A stretch of DNA of 64,000 bases from CAVQNQ01 sp963714205 (GTDB lineage: Bacteria; Acidobacteriota; Terriglobia; Bryobacterales; Bryobacteraceae). Made by a program: the position numbers and the translations under genes. The stretch spans positions 1,302,001-1,366,000 of the forward strand of contig CAVQNQ010000002.1 in the NCBI GenBank assembly GCA_963714205.1, read 5' to 3'. The notes under the pieces are model-generated. The model was not told the origin of the DNA and ran no database searches. It saw only the letters and a list, made by a program, of their open reading frames with translations. Below are positions 47,617-58,494 of the stretch, piece by piece (position 1 is the first letter of the stretch; every line of letters starts with the position of its first letter).

Positions 47617-48759
47617 ATGCGACATTGGCTTCCCATATTGTGCGCGTTCGCACTTTTCTCCATAACCGGCTTAATCATCGCCCAGGAACAGGGCCCCAAC
47701 CTGGACAGCGGCGCGACCGTCGCCCGGCCGAAGAAACCGGCGGACGATGCGTCCGAGGCGCCCGCGCCGGATTCCAGCCAGCCCAAGATTCCCTCGCAAT
47801 ACAAGAGGAATCCGACTCTTCCCGGCGATATCGCCACTTTCAAAAGCGACGTCGATGTGGTCACGGTGGACGTGGCGGTGGTGGATAGCAAGGGCCACTT
47901 TATCCCGGGCATTCCCAAGGGTAACTTCCGGATACTCGAAGACAATGTGCCGCAGCAGATCAATAGCGTGAACGTGGGCGAAGCGCCCCTGACGGTGGCG
48001 ATGGTGATCGAGTTCAGCAACCTGTACCAGCAATATTGGAGCGCCGGGTGGTACCAGACGCTGCAGCTCGCCTGGGGCTTCGCGAGCACTCTGAGACCCG
48101 AGGATTATGTGGCGGTGGTGGCTTACGATCTGAAGACCGAGATGCTGTCGGACTTCACCACGGATCGCAGTAAGACGCAGGAAGCGCTCTCGAGGCTGAC
48201 CATGGCCGGGTTTTCGGAGGCCAACCTTTTCGATGCCATAACCGATACCGCCGATCGTATGTCGGGCATCGAGGGACGTAAGGCCATTCTGCTGCTTTCT
48301 TCGGGTCGGGACACTCTGAGCAAACTCACATTCGACCAGTGCCGAAAAAAACTACAGGAATCCGGTGTTCCCATTTACGCCATCAGCTTGTTGCAGGCCA
48401 TGCGGACGATGATGGATGCCCGCGGCATGATGGGAAATATGCAGGAGATGGATTTCCTGCAGGCCGATAACGAAATGCGCACCTTCGCCAAGGAGACCGG
48501 CGGCGCGGCGTTTTTTCCGCGTTTCGCGGGAGAATACGGCGGTATTTTCCAGCAGGTACACCAGGCGCTGCGCAACCAGTATGTGCTCACATACGCCCCC
48601 AGCAATAAGGCTCACGACGGCACCTACCGCAAGATCAAGGTGCAGCTGGTGGACCCCGCGACGAACAATCCGCTGCCGGTGAGAGACGAAAAGGGCAAGC
48701 CCGTCAAGTACGAAATTATCGCTAAGGCCGGTTACAAGGCGCCGCGCGAAGTCGAGTAA
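47617..48759 (+). CDS. secreted VWFA-related acidobacterial-domain protein
   Basis: A 380-aa exported protein. Signal peptide 1-22 from ATG 47617; the frame extends upstream without sense. A Pro/Ala-rich linker is followed by the VWFA-related domain (TIGR03436 pattern): VDVVTVDVAVVDSKGHFIPG, NFRILEDNVPQQI, VAMVIEFSNLYQQYW in place of a strict DxSxS MIDAS, and a late QYVLTYAPSNKAHDGTYRKIKV segment. The family is greatly expanded in acidobacteria; function unknown, probably adhesion or surface protein interaction. Confidence 0.85.
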   Translation: MRHWLPILCAFALFSITGLIIAQEQGPNLDSGATVARPKKPADDASEAPAPDSSQPKIPSQYKRNPTLPGDIATFKSDVDVVTVDVAVVDSKGHFIPGIPKGNFRILEDNVPQQINSVNVGEAPLTVAMVIEFSNLYQQYWSAGWYQTLQLAWGFASTLRPEDYVAVVAYDLKTEMLSDFTTDRSKTQEALSRLTMAGFSEANLFDAITDTADRMSGIEGRKAILLLSSGRDTLSKLTFDQCRKKLQESGVPIYAISLLQAMRTMMDARGMMGNMQEMDFLQADNEMRTFAKETGGAAFFPRFAGEYGGIFQQVHQALRNQYVLTYAPSNKAHDGTYRKIKVQLVDPATNNPLPVRDEKGKPVKYEIIAKAGYKAPREVE

Positions 48760-48871
48760 TGACGGGGGATTCGCGCATTTTCGGCTTGCGGGAGGGCGAT
48801 TTGCAGTTTCCGCATCACGCGCGAATTGTCAAGAACTGAATATTTCGCCTTTGCAAGAATATGCAAAACTA

Positions 48872-48900
48872 TTGACACACCCGTTACGGCTTTGTTACTC
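48872..48900 (+). promoter_or_regulatory. promoter of the response regulator gene
   Basis: A consensus -35 TTGACA (48872-48877), 17 bases, then a weak -10 TTACTC (48895-48900). Transcription would start near 48907, about seven bases before ATG 48914, leaving no room for a ribosome site. Confidence 0.5.
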
Positions 48901-48913
48901 TCGCTACCGTTCC

Positions 48914-49384
48914 ATGAAACCTTCTGCGGCGGCGGCCCCTCCTCATATCCTCTTGGTAGACGACAATCGTGACGGTCTTCTGGTGCGGCGTTCCCTGCTC
49001 GAGGAAGTGGGCTACGTGGTGGAGATTGCGCGCAATGCAGAAGAGGGCTTGAAGTTCTTGCAGGCTTCATCCTTCGACGTGGTGGTGTCGGATTACCGTA
49101 TGCCGCGCATGAACGGGAAGGAATTTATCCAGCGCGTCCGCCAAACAACCCCCGCGGCGGGCATCATTCTGCTTTCCGGGTTCGTGGAGCCGCTCGGCCT
49201 GACCGAGGAGACCACCGGCGCGGATGTGGTTCTCATCAAGGATAGCAACGAGGCGGTGCATCTGCTGCGCTGGATCAAGCGCCTGATGAACCGCGGCGCA
49301 CAGCGCAAACCACCCGCCGCCGAGCGCCGGCACAACTCTGCCACAAGAGCGCGCTCTGTCGGCAGGCAAAATCTGCCACACTAA
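48914..49384 (+). CDS. single-domain response regulator
   Basis: A 156-aa CheY-like receiver. The acidic pocket is Asp16/Asp17 (LLVDDNRDG), the phosphoacceptor Asp60 (VVVSDYRMP), the switch Ser88 (LLSGF) and Lys109 (VLIKD). After the receiver comes a basic, probably disordered tail with no DNA-binding domain, so output is through protein contact. No histidine kinase is nearby. The ATG at 48914 fits the receiver fold; an upstream ATG at 48851 lies inside the promoter. Confidence 0.85.
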   Translation: MKPSAAAAPPHILLVDDNRDGLLVRRSLLEEVGYVVEIARNAEEGLKFLQASSFDVVVSDYRMPRMNGKEFIQRVRQTTPAAGIILLSGFVEPLGLTEETTGADVVLIKDSNEAVHLLRWIKRLMNRGAQRKPPAAERRHNSATRARSVGRQNLPH

Positions 49385-49389
49385 AAGCG

Positions 49390-51246
49390 GTGTCCCGTCT
49401 TTTTCCCCGCACGCTGGCGCTATGCCTGATGGCGGCCTTGGCTGCGATGGCCGTGCCCGCGCCGCGCCGCCCCGCCGCCTCCGCCAAGCCGGCCGTCCCG
49501 ATCAAAGGCTCGTCCACGGTGCGCCGCTGGATCGCCGGCATGACACTGCGCGACGAGGTGGCGCAGCTGGTGTTTATCCCCTTCCATGGGGAATCCCCTA
49601 ATTCGCACTCACGCGAATACCGCAAGTTCGTCCGTTTGATCCACGAACTCAGAGTCGGCGGCCTGATCCTGGTGAACTGGTCGAACGGACGCGTGGTGCA
49701 GAAGGCCGAGCCGTATGCGCTGGCGGCATTTCTGAATCGCATGCAGCGCATGGCCAAGGTGCCTCTCATGGTGGGCGGCGATTTCGAGCGGGGCGCCTCC
49801 ATGCGCGTGGAGGGGACCACCGTGTTTCCGCACGCCATGGCATTCGGCGCCGCGGGCGATCCGGCGCTCACACGGTATGAAGGCGAGGTCACTGCGCGCG
49901 AGGCCCGCGCACTGGGCGTGCAGTGGATCTATTACCCTGTGGCGGATGTCAACAATAATCCCGATAACCCCATCATCAACATCCGTTCCTTCGGGGAAAA
50001 CCCGGAGGCAGTCGCGGAGAACGTAAAGGCCTTCATCCAGGGCGCGCACGCCGACAAGCGCGCTTTCGTGCTGACCACGGCCAAGCATTTCCCGGGCCAC
50101 GGCGACACCGCCACCGATACGCACTTGAGCCTGGCGGTGATTACGGCCGACCGCGAGAGGCTGGAGCACGTAGAGCTGGTCCCCTTCCGCGCGGCCATCG
50201 AAGCTGGCGTGGATTCGATTATGACCGCGCACGTGGCCGTGCCCGCGCTGGCGCCGCCGGACCTGCCGGCCACTCTGTCTTCGGCGATCCTGACCGGCCT
50301 GCTGCGCGAGAATCTCGGCTTCCAAGGACTGGTCGTGACCGACGCGCTCGAGATGGCGAGCATCGTCAAGACCTTCGGCTCGGGAGAAGCCGCGGTGCGC
50401 GCTCTCGAAGCCGGCGCCGACGCCCTGTTGATGCCGGCCGACCCGGAAGCGGCCATCCGCGCGGTGGTGGCCGCTGTCGAGAACGGGCGGCTGAGCCGAG
50501 CCCGCATCCGGGAAAGCGCCGCCAAGCTCCTGGCGGCCAAAGAGAGAGTGGGGCTGGCACGCCAGCGGTTCGTCAACCTGGACGCCATCGGCGACATCGT
50601 CAACGCTCCCGAGGCCAACGAGCGCGCGCAAGAGATCGCCGATCGCGCCGTCACCCTGGTGCGCAATGGCGCCAACATGATCCCTCTGGTCGCGCCGGAG
50701 GAAGCCTGCTACGTGACGATGGCGGAGAGCCGTTACTCCACCGAAGGCCAGACCTTCGCCCAGGAATTACATAAACGCGTCCCCCATGCGGCGGTGGCGG
50801 CACTGGACGCTTCCATGTCGCGCCCGGACCTGGACGAGGCCGTTCACAAACTGCCCGCCTGCGCGAATTACGTGGTGGCCGCCTTCGCTTCGGTGAGTGC
50901 CTATCGCGGCTCGGTGGCGCTCGCAGGCGAGCTGCCGGGCGTGATCGACGCGCTGGTCTCGACCGGCAAGCCCCTGGCCCTGATTTCGCTGGGCAATCCC
51001 TACCTGTTGCGCGGATTCCCCGCCGTGACCGCCTACCTGGCCGCCTTCAGCAACGTGCCGCCTTCGGAAATCGCGGCCGTCAAGGCGCTGCTCGGCGAAA
51101 TGGATATCGGCGGCCGCCTGCCGGTCACCATTCCCGGATTGGCCGCCTATGGCGAGGGCATCCCGTTGCGCGCCACGCGCGCGCCGGCTCTGCCGGCCAC
51201 AGCCGCCTCCGCTTCCCCGGCCGCGGCGGGAATGGCCCGCCAATAG
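49390..51246 (+). CDS. nagZ: exported GH3 beta-N-acetylhexosaminidase
   Basis: A 618-aa glycoside hydrolase family 3 enzyme of the NagZ type, removing GlcNAc from muropeptides or other glycans. Signal peptide 1-22 from GTG 49390. The His-Asp dyad loop KHFPGHGDTATDTH and the nucleophile Asp in GLVVTDALEM are intact. A second alpha/beta domain (about 405-590) follows, as in Bacillus NagZ and unlike the short Escherichia enzyme. The export signal suggests a periplasmic or surface role. Gene begins 5 bases after the response regulator. Confidence 0.88.
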   Translation: MSRLFPRTLALCLMAALAAMAVPAPRRPAASAKPAVPIKGSSTVRRWIAGMTLRDEVAQLVFIPFHGESPNSHSREYRKFVRLIHELRVGGLILVNWSNGRVVQKAEPYALAAFLNRMQRMAKVPLMVGGDFERGASMRVEGTTVFPHAMAFGAAGDPALTRYEGEVTAREARALGVQWIYYPVADVNNNPDNPIINIRSFGENPEAVAENVKAFIQGAHADKRAFVLTTAKHFPGHGDTATDTHLSLAVITADRERLEHVELVPFRAAIEAGVDSIMTAHVAVPALAPPDLPATLSSAILTGLLRENLGFQGLVVTDALEMASIVKTFGSGEAAVRALEAGADALLMPADPEAAIRAVVAAVENGRLSRARIRESAAKLLAAKERVGLARQRFVNLDAIGDIVNAPEANERAQEIADRAVTLVRNGANMIPLVAPEEACYVTMAESRYSTEGQTFAQELHKRVPHAAVAALDASMSRPDLDEAVHKLPACANYVVAAFASVSAYRGSVALAGELPGVIDALVSTGKPLALISLGNPYLLRGFPAVTAYLAAFSNVPPSEIAAVKALLGEMDIGGRLPVTIPGLAAYGEGIPLRATRAPALPATAASASPAAAGMARQ

Positions 51247-51249
51247 CGG

Positions 51250-51255
51250 TATACT
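51250..51255 (+). promoter_or_regulatory. -10 element, nearly leaderless, of the prepilin peptidase gene
   Basis: TATACT ends nine bases before ATG 51265. The intervening TGCTCTTCG has no ribosome site. Confidence 0.4.
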
Positions 51256-51264
51256 TGCTCTTCG

Positions 51265-51831
51265 ATGACATTCGATGCGATTCCCCGTGGCCTCGAAGTG
51301 CTGCTGCTGATTCTGGTTCTGACAGCCGCTCTCTACGACGTACGCTACCGGCGCATCCCCAACTGGCTGACGGCTGCCGGCGTGCTGTTGGGAGTCGGCT
51401 TAAACGCCTTTCTCACGTTCGATAGCGTGGAACGCTGGTCCGGGCTGATGCGATCCGTGGAGGGATTGCTGATCGGCTTCTTCGCCTATCTGCTTCTCTA
51501 CCTCATCCGCGCGATGGGGGCCGGCGACGTGAAGCTGATGGCGGCCGTCGGGGCGATCGTGGGGCCGCGCGACTGGTTCGGCATTTTCCTCATCACGGCC
51601 ATCCTGGGCGGGATCATGGCGCTCATCCTGGTGCTGGTACGCAAGCGCCTGAAGAAGACGCTGTTCAACCTCAGCTTCATCGTCGATGAGATGAGCCACG
51701 GCCGCCCGGCCTACATGCGCAATGAAGAGCTGGATGTGAAGAGCGGCAAATCGGTGGGGCTGCCGCACGGCGCGGTAATCGCTGTGGGCACGCTGTTTTT
51801 CCTGGCGCTGACGTCGCCGTTTGTGCGGTAG
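51265..51831 (+). CDS. A24 prepilin peptidase, CpaA/TadV-like
   Basis: A 188-aa membrane aspartyl protease that trims type IV prepilin-like signals. The two catalytic Asp residues are in YDVRYRRIPNW (residue ~25) and GAGDVKLMAAVG (~91); about five membrane segments. It lacks the N-terminal methylase domain of PilD, as expected for the CpaA group. No tad/pil genes are in the window. Confidence 0.85.
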   Translation: MTFDAIPRGLEVLLLILVLTAALYDVRYRRIPNWLTAAGVLLGVGLNAFLTFDSVERWSGLMRSVEGLLIGFFAYLLLYLIRAMGAGDVKLMAAVGAIVGPRDWFGIFLITAILGGIMALILVLVRKRLKKTLFNLSFIVDEMSHGRPAYMRNEELDVKSGKSVGLPHGAVIAVGTLFFLALTSPFVR

Positions 51832-51852
51832 GCAAGACTGCCCGCGCTTCCC

Positions 51853-53016
51853 TCACACCACTTCCAAAATCAAACACTTCAGGTAGTGCGTCTCGGGAAC
51901 CGTGAGCAGGATGGGATGGTCCCGGCTCTGCGTGCGGCGCTCCAGCACGCGCAGGGTGCGATTGGCATCCAGCGAGGCTTCCGCCAGCAACGCCAGAAAT
52001 TGCGCCTCGCTCATGTGATGGGAGCACGAGCAGGTTACCAGGATCCCGCCTGGCGAGAGCAGGCGCAGCGCTCGCAGATTGATGTCTTTATATCCCGCGG
52101 CGGCCGCCTCCAGATTACGGCGCGATTTGGCGAAAGCCGGCGGGTCCAGCACCACCATCGAGAAACGCCGCCGCGCGCCGGAATAGCCCGCCAGCAGCTC
52201 GAATACGTCCGCCTCGGTGAACTCGATGTTGCCGATGCCGTTGGCCGCGGCGTTCGAACGCGCCGCGGCCAGCGCGGACCCGGAAGAATCGGCCGCCTCC
52301 ACCTTTTCGCAGTGCCGCGCCAGGTGCAGCGCGAAAGCGCCGGTGGAAGTGAAGCAATCGAGCGCCGTGCCTCCGCGGGCATAACGGGCGGCGGCGCGGT
52401 AATTCTCGCGCTGATCCAGGAAGACACCGGTCTTCTGGCCATGAACCAGGTCCGCCCGCATGTGGAATCCGTTCATCTCGACGGCCACGGATTCGGGCGC
52501 CTCGCCCGCCAGCACCGTCGATTCGAGCGGCAACTGCTCCTTGGCGCGAACCGCCACATCGTTGCGGGCCACGATGCCGCGCGGCGCGAAGATCTCCTCC
52601 AGGCAGGAGGCGATATCGGTTTTGGCGGCGTCCATGCCCTGATCGAGTGTTTGCATCACCAGATAGTCGCCATAGCGATCCACCACCAGCGCGGGGAGCA
52701 GGTCGGCTTCGCCGTGCACCACGCGATACGCGTTGGTTTCGCGGACCACTTCGCGGCGATGCGCTTCAGCCGCCCGCAGCCGGCGCAAATAAAAATCGCG
52801 GCCGATCTCTTCGACGTGCCGCGAAAGCATGCGCAAAGCTATCTGCGAAGCGGAGCTATAGTGTGCCGTGCCGAGCGGCCGCCCGCGCTGGTCCGCGACT
52901 CGTACAGCTTCGCCCGGCTGGGCGCCGTCCCGATCCGTGATGTCGCTCGAAAAGATCCACGGGTGCCCGGAGGCGACGCGATCGGCCGCCTTCCGGTTGA
53001 CCCGCACTTCGTTCAT
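51853..53016 (-). CDS. rlmI: RlmI-like 23S rRNA cytosine-5 methyltransferase
   Basis: A 387-aa SAM-dependent methyltransferase. An N-terminal PUA domain (about 1-75, RKAADRVASGHPWIFSSDI) is followed by the RlmI central domain and a Rossmann methyltransferase fold: ALDCFTSTGAFALHLA (SAM motif) and VVLDPPAFAKS (motif IV). A TCSCSHHM segment carries the Cys pair of m5C enzymes. ATG 53016 overlaps the htpX stop (ATGA), so it is translationally coupled to the stress operon. Confidence 0.87.
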   Translation of the reverse strand: MNEVRVNRKAADRVASGHPWIFSSDITDRDGAQPGEAVRVADQRGRPLGTAHYSSASQIALRMLSRHVEEIGRDFYLRRLRAAEAHRREVVRETNAYRVVHGEADLLPALVVDRYGDYLVMQTLDQGMDAAKTDIASCLEEIFAPRGIVARNDVAVRAKEQLPLESTVLAGEAPESVAVEMNGFHMRADLVHGQKTGVFLDQRENYRAAARYARGGTALDCFTSTGAFALHLARHCEKVEAADSSGSALAAARSNAAANGIGNIEFTEADVFELLAGYSGARRRFSMVVLDPPAFAKSRRNLEAAAAGYKDINLRALRLLSPGGILVTCSCSHHMSEAQFLALLAEASLDANRTLRVLERRTQSRDHPILLTVPETHYLKCLILEVV

Positions 53017-53852
53017 CGCTGGGCCTGCAGCCGGGCGATGCGTTTCTCGGTCGAGGGGTGCGTGGAGAACAGGTTCATCAGACTCTTGCCGGTGAACGGC
53101 TGGATGATGAACATGTGGGCCGTGGCCGGCGAAGCGTCCATGGGGATGCGCTTCGACCAGGTCTCCAGTTTCTGCAGCCCGTTGATGAGCGGGTAGGGAG
53201 ACCCCACGTATTTCGCAGAGGCGGCATCGGCATCGAACTCGCGCGAGCGCGAAATCGCCATCTGGATGAGCAGCGCCGCGATGGGCGCCAGGATCATCAT
53301 GAAGAGCGCTTCCATGGCGCCGCCGCCGCGGTCGTCGTCGCGCCGCCCGCCGAAAAACATGGCAAAGCGCGCCAGCATGGTGATGGCGGCCGCCAGCGTG
53401 GCCGCCACCGAGCTGATCAGGATGTCGCGGTGCAGCACGTGCCCCAACTCGTGAGCCACCACGCCCTCGATTTCGTTGTCGTTCATGAGCTGCAAGATCC
53501 CCGCCGTGAAAGCCACCGAAGCGTGCTTCGGGTTGCGGCCCGTGGCAAAGGCATTAGGCGACTGATCGGGAATGAGATACAGCTTGGGCATCGGCAGGCC
53601 CATGCGCTGGGTCAAACCCCGCACGATGGGCGCCACGCGCCGGTAGGCTTCCGGATTCTCCGTTTCCGTCACGGGCTGGGCGGAATACATCGAGAGCGCG
53701 ATTTTGTCGGAGAAGAAATAGCTGGAGAAGTTCATCACCACCGCGAAGGCCAGCCCGATGTACAGGCCGTTGCGGCCGCCCAGCGCCTCCCCGCCAACCA
53801 GCAGGATGGCGCTGAGCAATCCCAGCAGAAGCGCGGTTTTGACAGCGTTCAT
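53013..53852 (-). CDS. htpX: membrane zinc metalloprotease HtpX
   Basis: A 279-aa M48 protease of the inner membrane that degrades damaged membrane proteins. Two N-terminal membrane segments (6-24, 30-46), the zinc motif HELGH at 134-138 and a further hydrophobic pair at about 145-205; the third ligand is in REFDADAAS. AAGGAG nine bases upstream of ATG 53852. It follows clpB by 14 bases in the heat-shock operon. Confidence 0.93.
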   Translation of the reverse strand: MNAVKTALLLGLLSAILLVGGEALGGRNGLYIGLAFAVVMNFSSYFFSDKIALSMYSAQPVTETENPEAYRRVAPIVRGLTQRMGLPMPKLYLIPDQSPNAFATGRNPKHASVAFTAGILQLMNDNEIEGVVAHELGHVLHRDILISSVAATLAAAITMLARFAMFFGGRRDDDRGGGAMEALFMMILAPIAALLIQMAISRSREFDADAASAKYVGSPYPLINGLQKLETWSKRIPMDASPATAHMFIIQPFTGKSLMNLFSTHPSTEKRIARLQAQR

Positions 53853-53866
53853 ACTCAGTAACTCCT

Positions 53867-56497
<2,631 letters not shown>

Positions 56498-56520
56498 TTA
56501 GGCCCCCTCCTATACAAACC

Positions 56521-56541
56521 GGGCCGGCGCTGGGCCGGCCC
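56521..56541 (-). other. GC-rich hairpin between hsp20 and clpB
   Basis: GGGCCGGC (56521-56528) pairs with GCCGGCCC (56534-56541), an 8-bp stem with a 5-base loop, in the 72-bp gap between the two genes. No T tract follows. It may stabilise the hsp20 part of the transcript or attenuate clpB. Confidence 0.5.
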
Positions 56542-56569
56542 CGGGTCACCCTTCACTATGTTAGACGCG

Positions 56570-56992
56570 TCAGGCCTTGACTTCGACCTTGATCTGGCGC
56601 GGCTTGGCAGCCTCCTTCTTGGGGAGGGTAACGGTCAGCACGCCGTTCTTGTACGAGGCTCCGATCTTCTCGGTGTCGAAAGAGTTGGGCACGGCGAAGC
56701 TGCGCATGAAATTGCCGTAGCTGCGCTCGATGCGGTGATAACCCTTGTCGGAATCCTGCTTCTCAAACTTGCGCTCGCCAGCGATGGTCAGAGTCTGGTT
56801 CTCGACGCGGACATCGACGTCTTTCAGATCGACATCCGGCAGATCGGCCTTCAGGACGAGCTCGTTCTCGGTCTCATAGATGTCCACCGCAGGCGACCAG
56901 GGCCGGTTGGCCTGAGGCTCGGTGAGCATGCGGCTGAAAGCGTCCTCGAAGAGGCGGAGATTGGCTAATGGATCGAAATGGCTAAGAGACAT
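56570..56992 (-). CDS. Hsp20-family small heat-shock protein
   Basis: A 140-aa alpha-crystallin-domain chaperone that holds unfolding proteins. The domain spans about 35-128 (WSPAVDIYETENELVLKADLPDV ... YGNFMRSFAVP ... ASYKNGVLTVTLPK), followed by a C-terminal RQIKVEV extension with the I-x-V motif used in oligomer assembly. GAGGAG lies ten bases before ATG 56992. First gene of hsp20-clpB-htpX-rlmI. Confidence 0.94.
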   Translation of the reverse strand: MSLSHFDPLANLRLFEDAFSRMLTEPQANRPWSPAVDIYETENELVLKADLPDVDLKDVDVRVENQTLTIAGERKFEKQDSDKGYHRIERSYGNFMRSFAVPNSFDTEKIGASYKNGVLTVTLPKKEAAKPRQIKVEVKA

Positions 56993-57021
56993 GATTTTCA
57001 AACTCCTCATTGTGCGATTTG

Positions 57022-57041
57022 GAGGTCGCTGTGCCGACCTC
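57022..57041 (-). other. hairpin in the hsp20 leader
   Basis: GAGGTCG (57022-57028) pairs with CGACCTC (57035-57041) across a six-base loop within the roughly 54-base 5' leader. It does not cover the ribosome site as drawn, so a stability role is likelier than an RNA thermometer. Confidence 0.5.
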
Positions 57042-57052
57042 ATCCGATTTCC

Positions 57053-57081
57053 ATAATAAAATATGAGCTTAACATTGTCAA
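57053..57081 (-). promoter_or_regulatory. near-consensus promoter of the hsp20-clpB operon
   Basis: On the minus strand TTGACA (57081-57076), a 17-base spacer, then TATTAT (57058-57053). Transcription starts near 57046. Such a strong sigma70 site before heat-shock genes implies a repressor; see the overlapping palindrome. Confidence 0.75.
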
Positions 57082-57082
57082 G
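57068..57082. promoter_or_regulatory. palindrome over the hsp20 -35 element, candidate operator
   Basis: CTTAACA-T-TGTCAAG, seven-base arms with one mismatch, covering the -35 hexamer. It is neither CIRCE nor the HspR HAIR consensus. Two further half-sites of an AAGTAT...ATACTT type lie just upstream. Confidence 0.4.
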
Positions 57083-57133
57083 TATATTTAAGCACAGTTA
57101 CAGTAATACTTCAAAAGATTGATAGAAAGTCGC

Positions 57134-57685
57134 TTAGCCTGAATCCCCTGGGCGCACTTTGGACGCGAACTTCTTCCGGAACTTCTGGACCTTCGGCGCC
57201 ACCACGTAAGCGCAATAGGGCTGGCGGGGATTGTTCTGGAAATACTCCTGGTGGTAATCTTCAGCTCGATAGAAGGTCGCGGCCGGGCGCACCTCAGTCA
57301 CGATGGGAGCGGGCCAAATGGCCTGGGCGTGGAGCTCACGGATGGTCTCATCGGCCACGGCGCGCTGGGCCTCATCGTGGTAGAAGATCACCGACCGATA
57401 TTGCGGGCCGGCGTCGTTGCCCTGGCGGTCGCGGGTGGTGGGGTCGTGGATGGCGAAGAAGACCTCCAGAATGTCGCGATAGGTGATGGCGGCGGGATCG
57501 AAAGTGACCTGCACTACTTCAGCGTGCCCGGTTGTTCCCGTGCAGACAGCCTGGTAATCGGGGTTCTCCAGGTGGCCGCCCATGTAACCGGATTCCACCG
57601 AGAGGACGCCCTCCATCTGGTCGTACACGGCCTCCAGGCACCAGAAGCAACCCCCGCCCAGCGTAGCGATTTCGCGGCTCCCCAT
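57134..57685 (-). CDS. msrA: peptide methionine sulfoxide reductase A
   Basis: A 183-aa enzyme that reduces methionine-S-sulfoxide in proteins. Catalytic Cys13 lies in GGGCFWCLEAVY; the recognisable GYMGG, TGHAEVVQV and YHQEYF segments follow. Repair of oxidised protein fits the neighbouring stress operon, though it has its own position about 90 bases beyond the operon promoter and no shared transcript is shown. Confidence 0.95.
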   Translation of the reverse strand: MGSREIATLGGGCFWCLEAVYDQMEGVLSVESGYMGGHLENPDYQAVCTGTTGHAEVVQVTFDPAAITYRDILEVFFAIHDPTTRDRQGNDAGPQYRSVIFYHDEAQRAVADETIRELHAQAIWPAPIVTEVRPAATFYRAEDYHQEYFQNNPRQPYCAYVVAPKVQKFRKKFASKVRPGDSG

Positions 57686-57690
57686 GCCTC

Positions 57691-58371
57691 CTATTGTGTC
57701 ATCTGAACGACTACGGTGACGCTGCCCGTTACCGTGACGGTGCCGGTGAGGACTGGCGTGGTGGTGGCGCTGGCCGCAACTCCTGGAACGGTGTAGGGAG
57801 TCACCGACTCGCTTTCCTGCGCCGAAATGACACCTCCCGCGTTTACGCCTAGCCCGGATGCGATCGCGCCGGCGTGCGCCAGGGCCTGCTTGGCCGCCGC
57901 CGTGAGCGCCTGGCGCAGCACCGGATCGGGATTTTGCAGGCTGAAGGTCAGGCCGCTGATGTTATTGGCGCCGGCCTGGTTGGCGGCATCGATGACCTTG
58001 CCGGGAAGCGAAGTCAGATCGTAGATCGTCACCTGGAGCGTGTTGCTGGCGGTATAGCCGACGATGGTCGCGGGATTGGCATTGTTGTACTGGGGCATTA
58101 CCGCATAGGCGATAGTCTGGACGGTGCCCGAGGATCCCAGCACCTGCTGAATGGCGCTGATTACGGCGGTGGTCTGAACAGCGTTCTGCTGGGCGGCGTT
58201 CTGAGCGGTATTCGCCTGGGTGACCACGCTGGCCGTGAGCTGGACCTGGTCGGGCGGCGCCGAAATCGTGGCCGTGCCATTCGCCTGGATGGTGGAAGTG
58301 GTGGCGGCCGTCTGTGCGACCAGTGCGGAGACGGCCAGCAGGAACAGCGAAGCGGGCGCAAGCTTCGACAT
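57691..58371 (-). CDS. periplasmic SIMPL-domain (DUF541) protein
   Basis: A 226-aa exported protein. Signal peptide 1-20 (ending ALVAQ). SIMPL features: VTASGTATISAPPDQ-like opening (here IQANGTATISAPPDQVQL), a YTASNTLQVTIYDL segment and a C-terminal PVLTGTVTVTGSVTVVVQM strand. The family is linked loosely to envelope integrity and signalling. It ends five bases before msrA on the same strand. Confidence 0.85.
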   Translation of the reverse strand: MSKLAPASLFLLAVSALVAQTAATTSTIQANGTATISAPPDQVQLTASVVTQANTAQNAAQQNAVQTTAVISAIQQVLGSSGTVQTIAYAVMPQYNNANPATIVGYTASNTLQVTIYDLTSLPGKVIDAANQAGANNISGLTFSLQNPDPVLRQALTAAAKQALAHAGAIASGLGVNAGGVISAQESESVTPYTVPGVAASATTTPVLTGTVTVTGSVTVVVQMTQ

Positions 58372-58494
58372 GGGGATCTCCTGGGGTCAAATATAGCTCG
58401 TTCCAGCACCGGTCGGAAGGATGCGGTTCTCTTTCTCTCCAGCCGCCGCAACTCGTGGGACCCGAGTGCGTTCATACTCATATAAGGGGGGGAC

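Noticed and set aside
56521..57041. ROSE-type RNA thermometer before hsp20
   Set aside because: The leader hairpin at 57022-57041 does not pair with the GAGGAG ribosome site and lacks the U(U/C)GCU signature.
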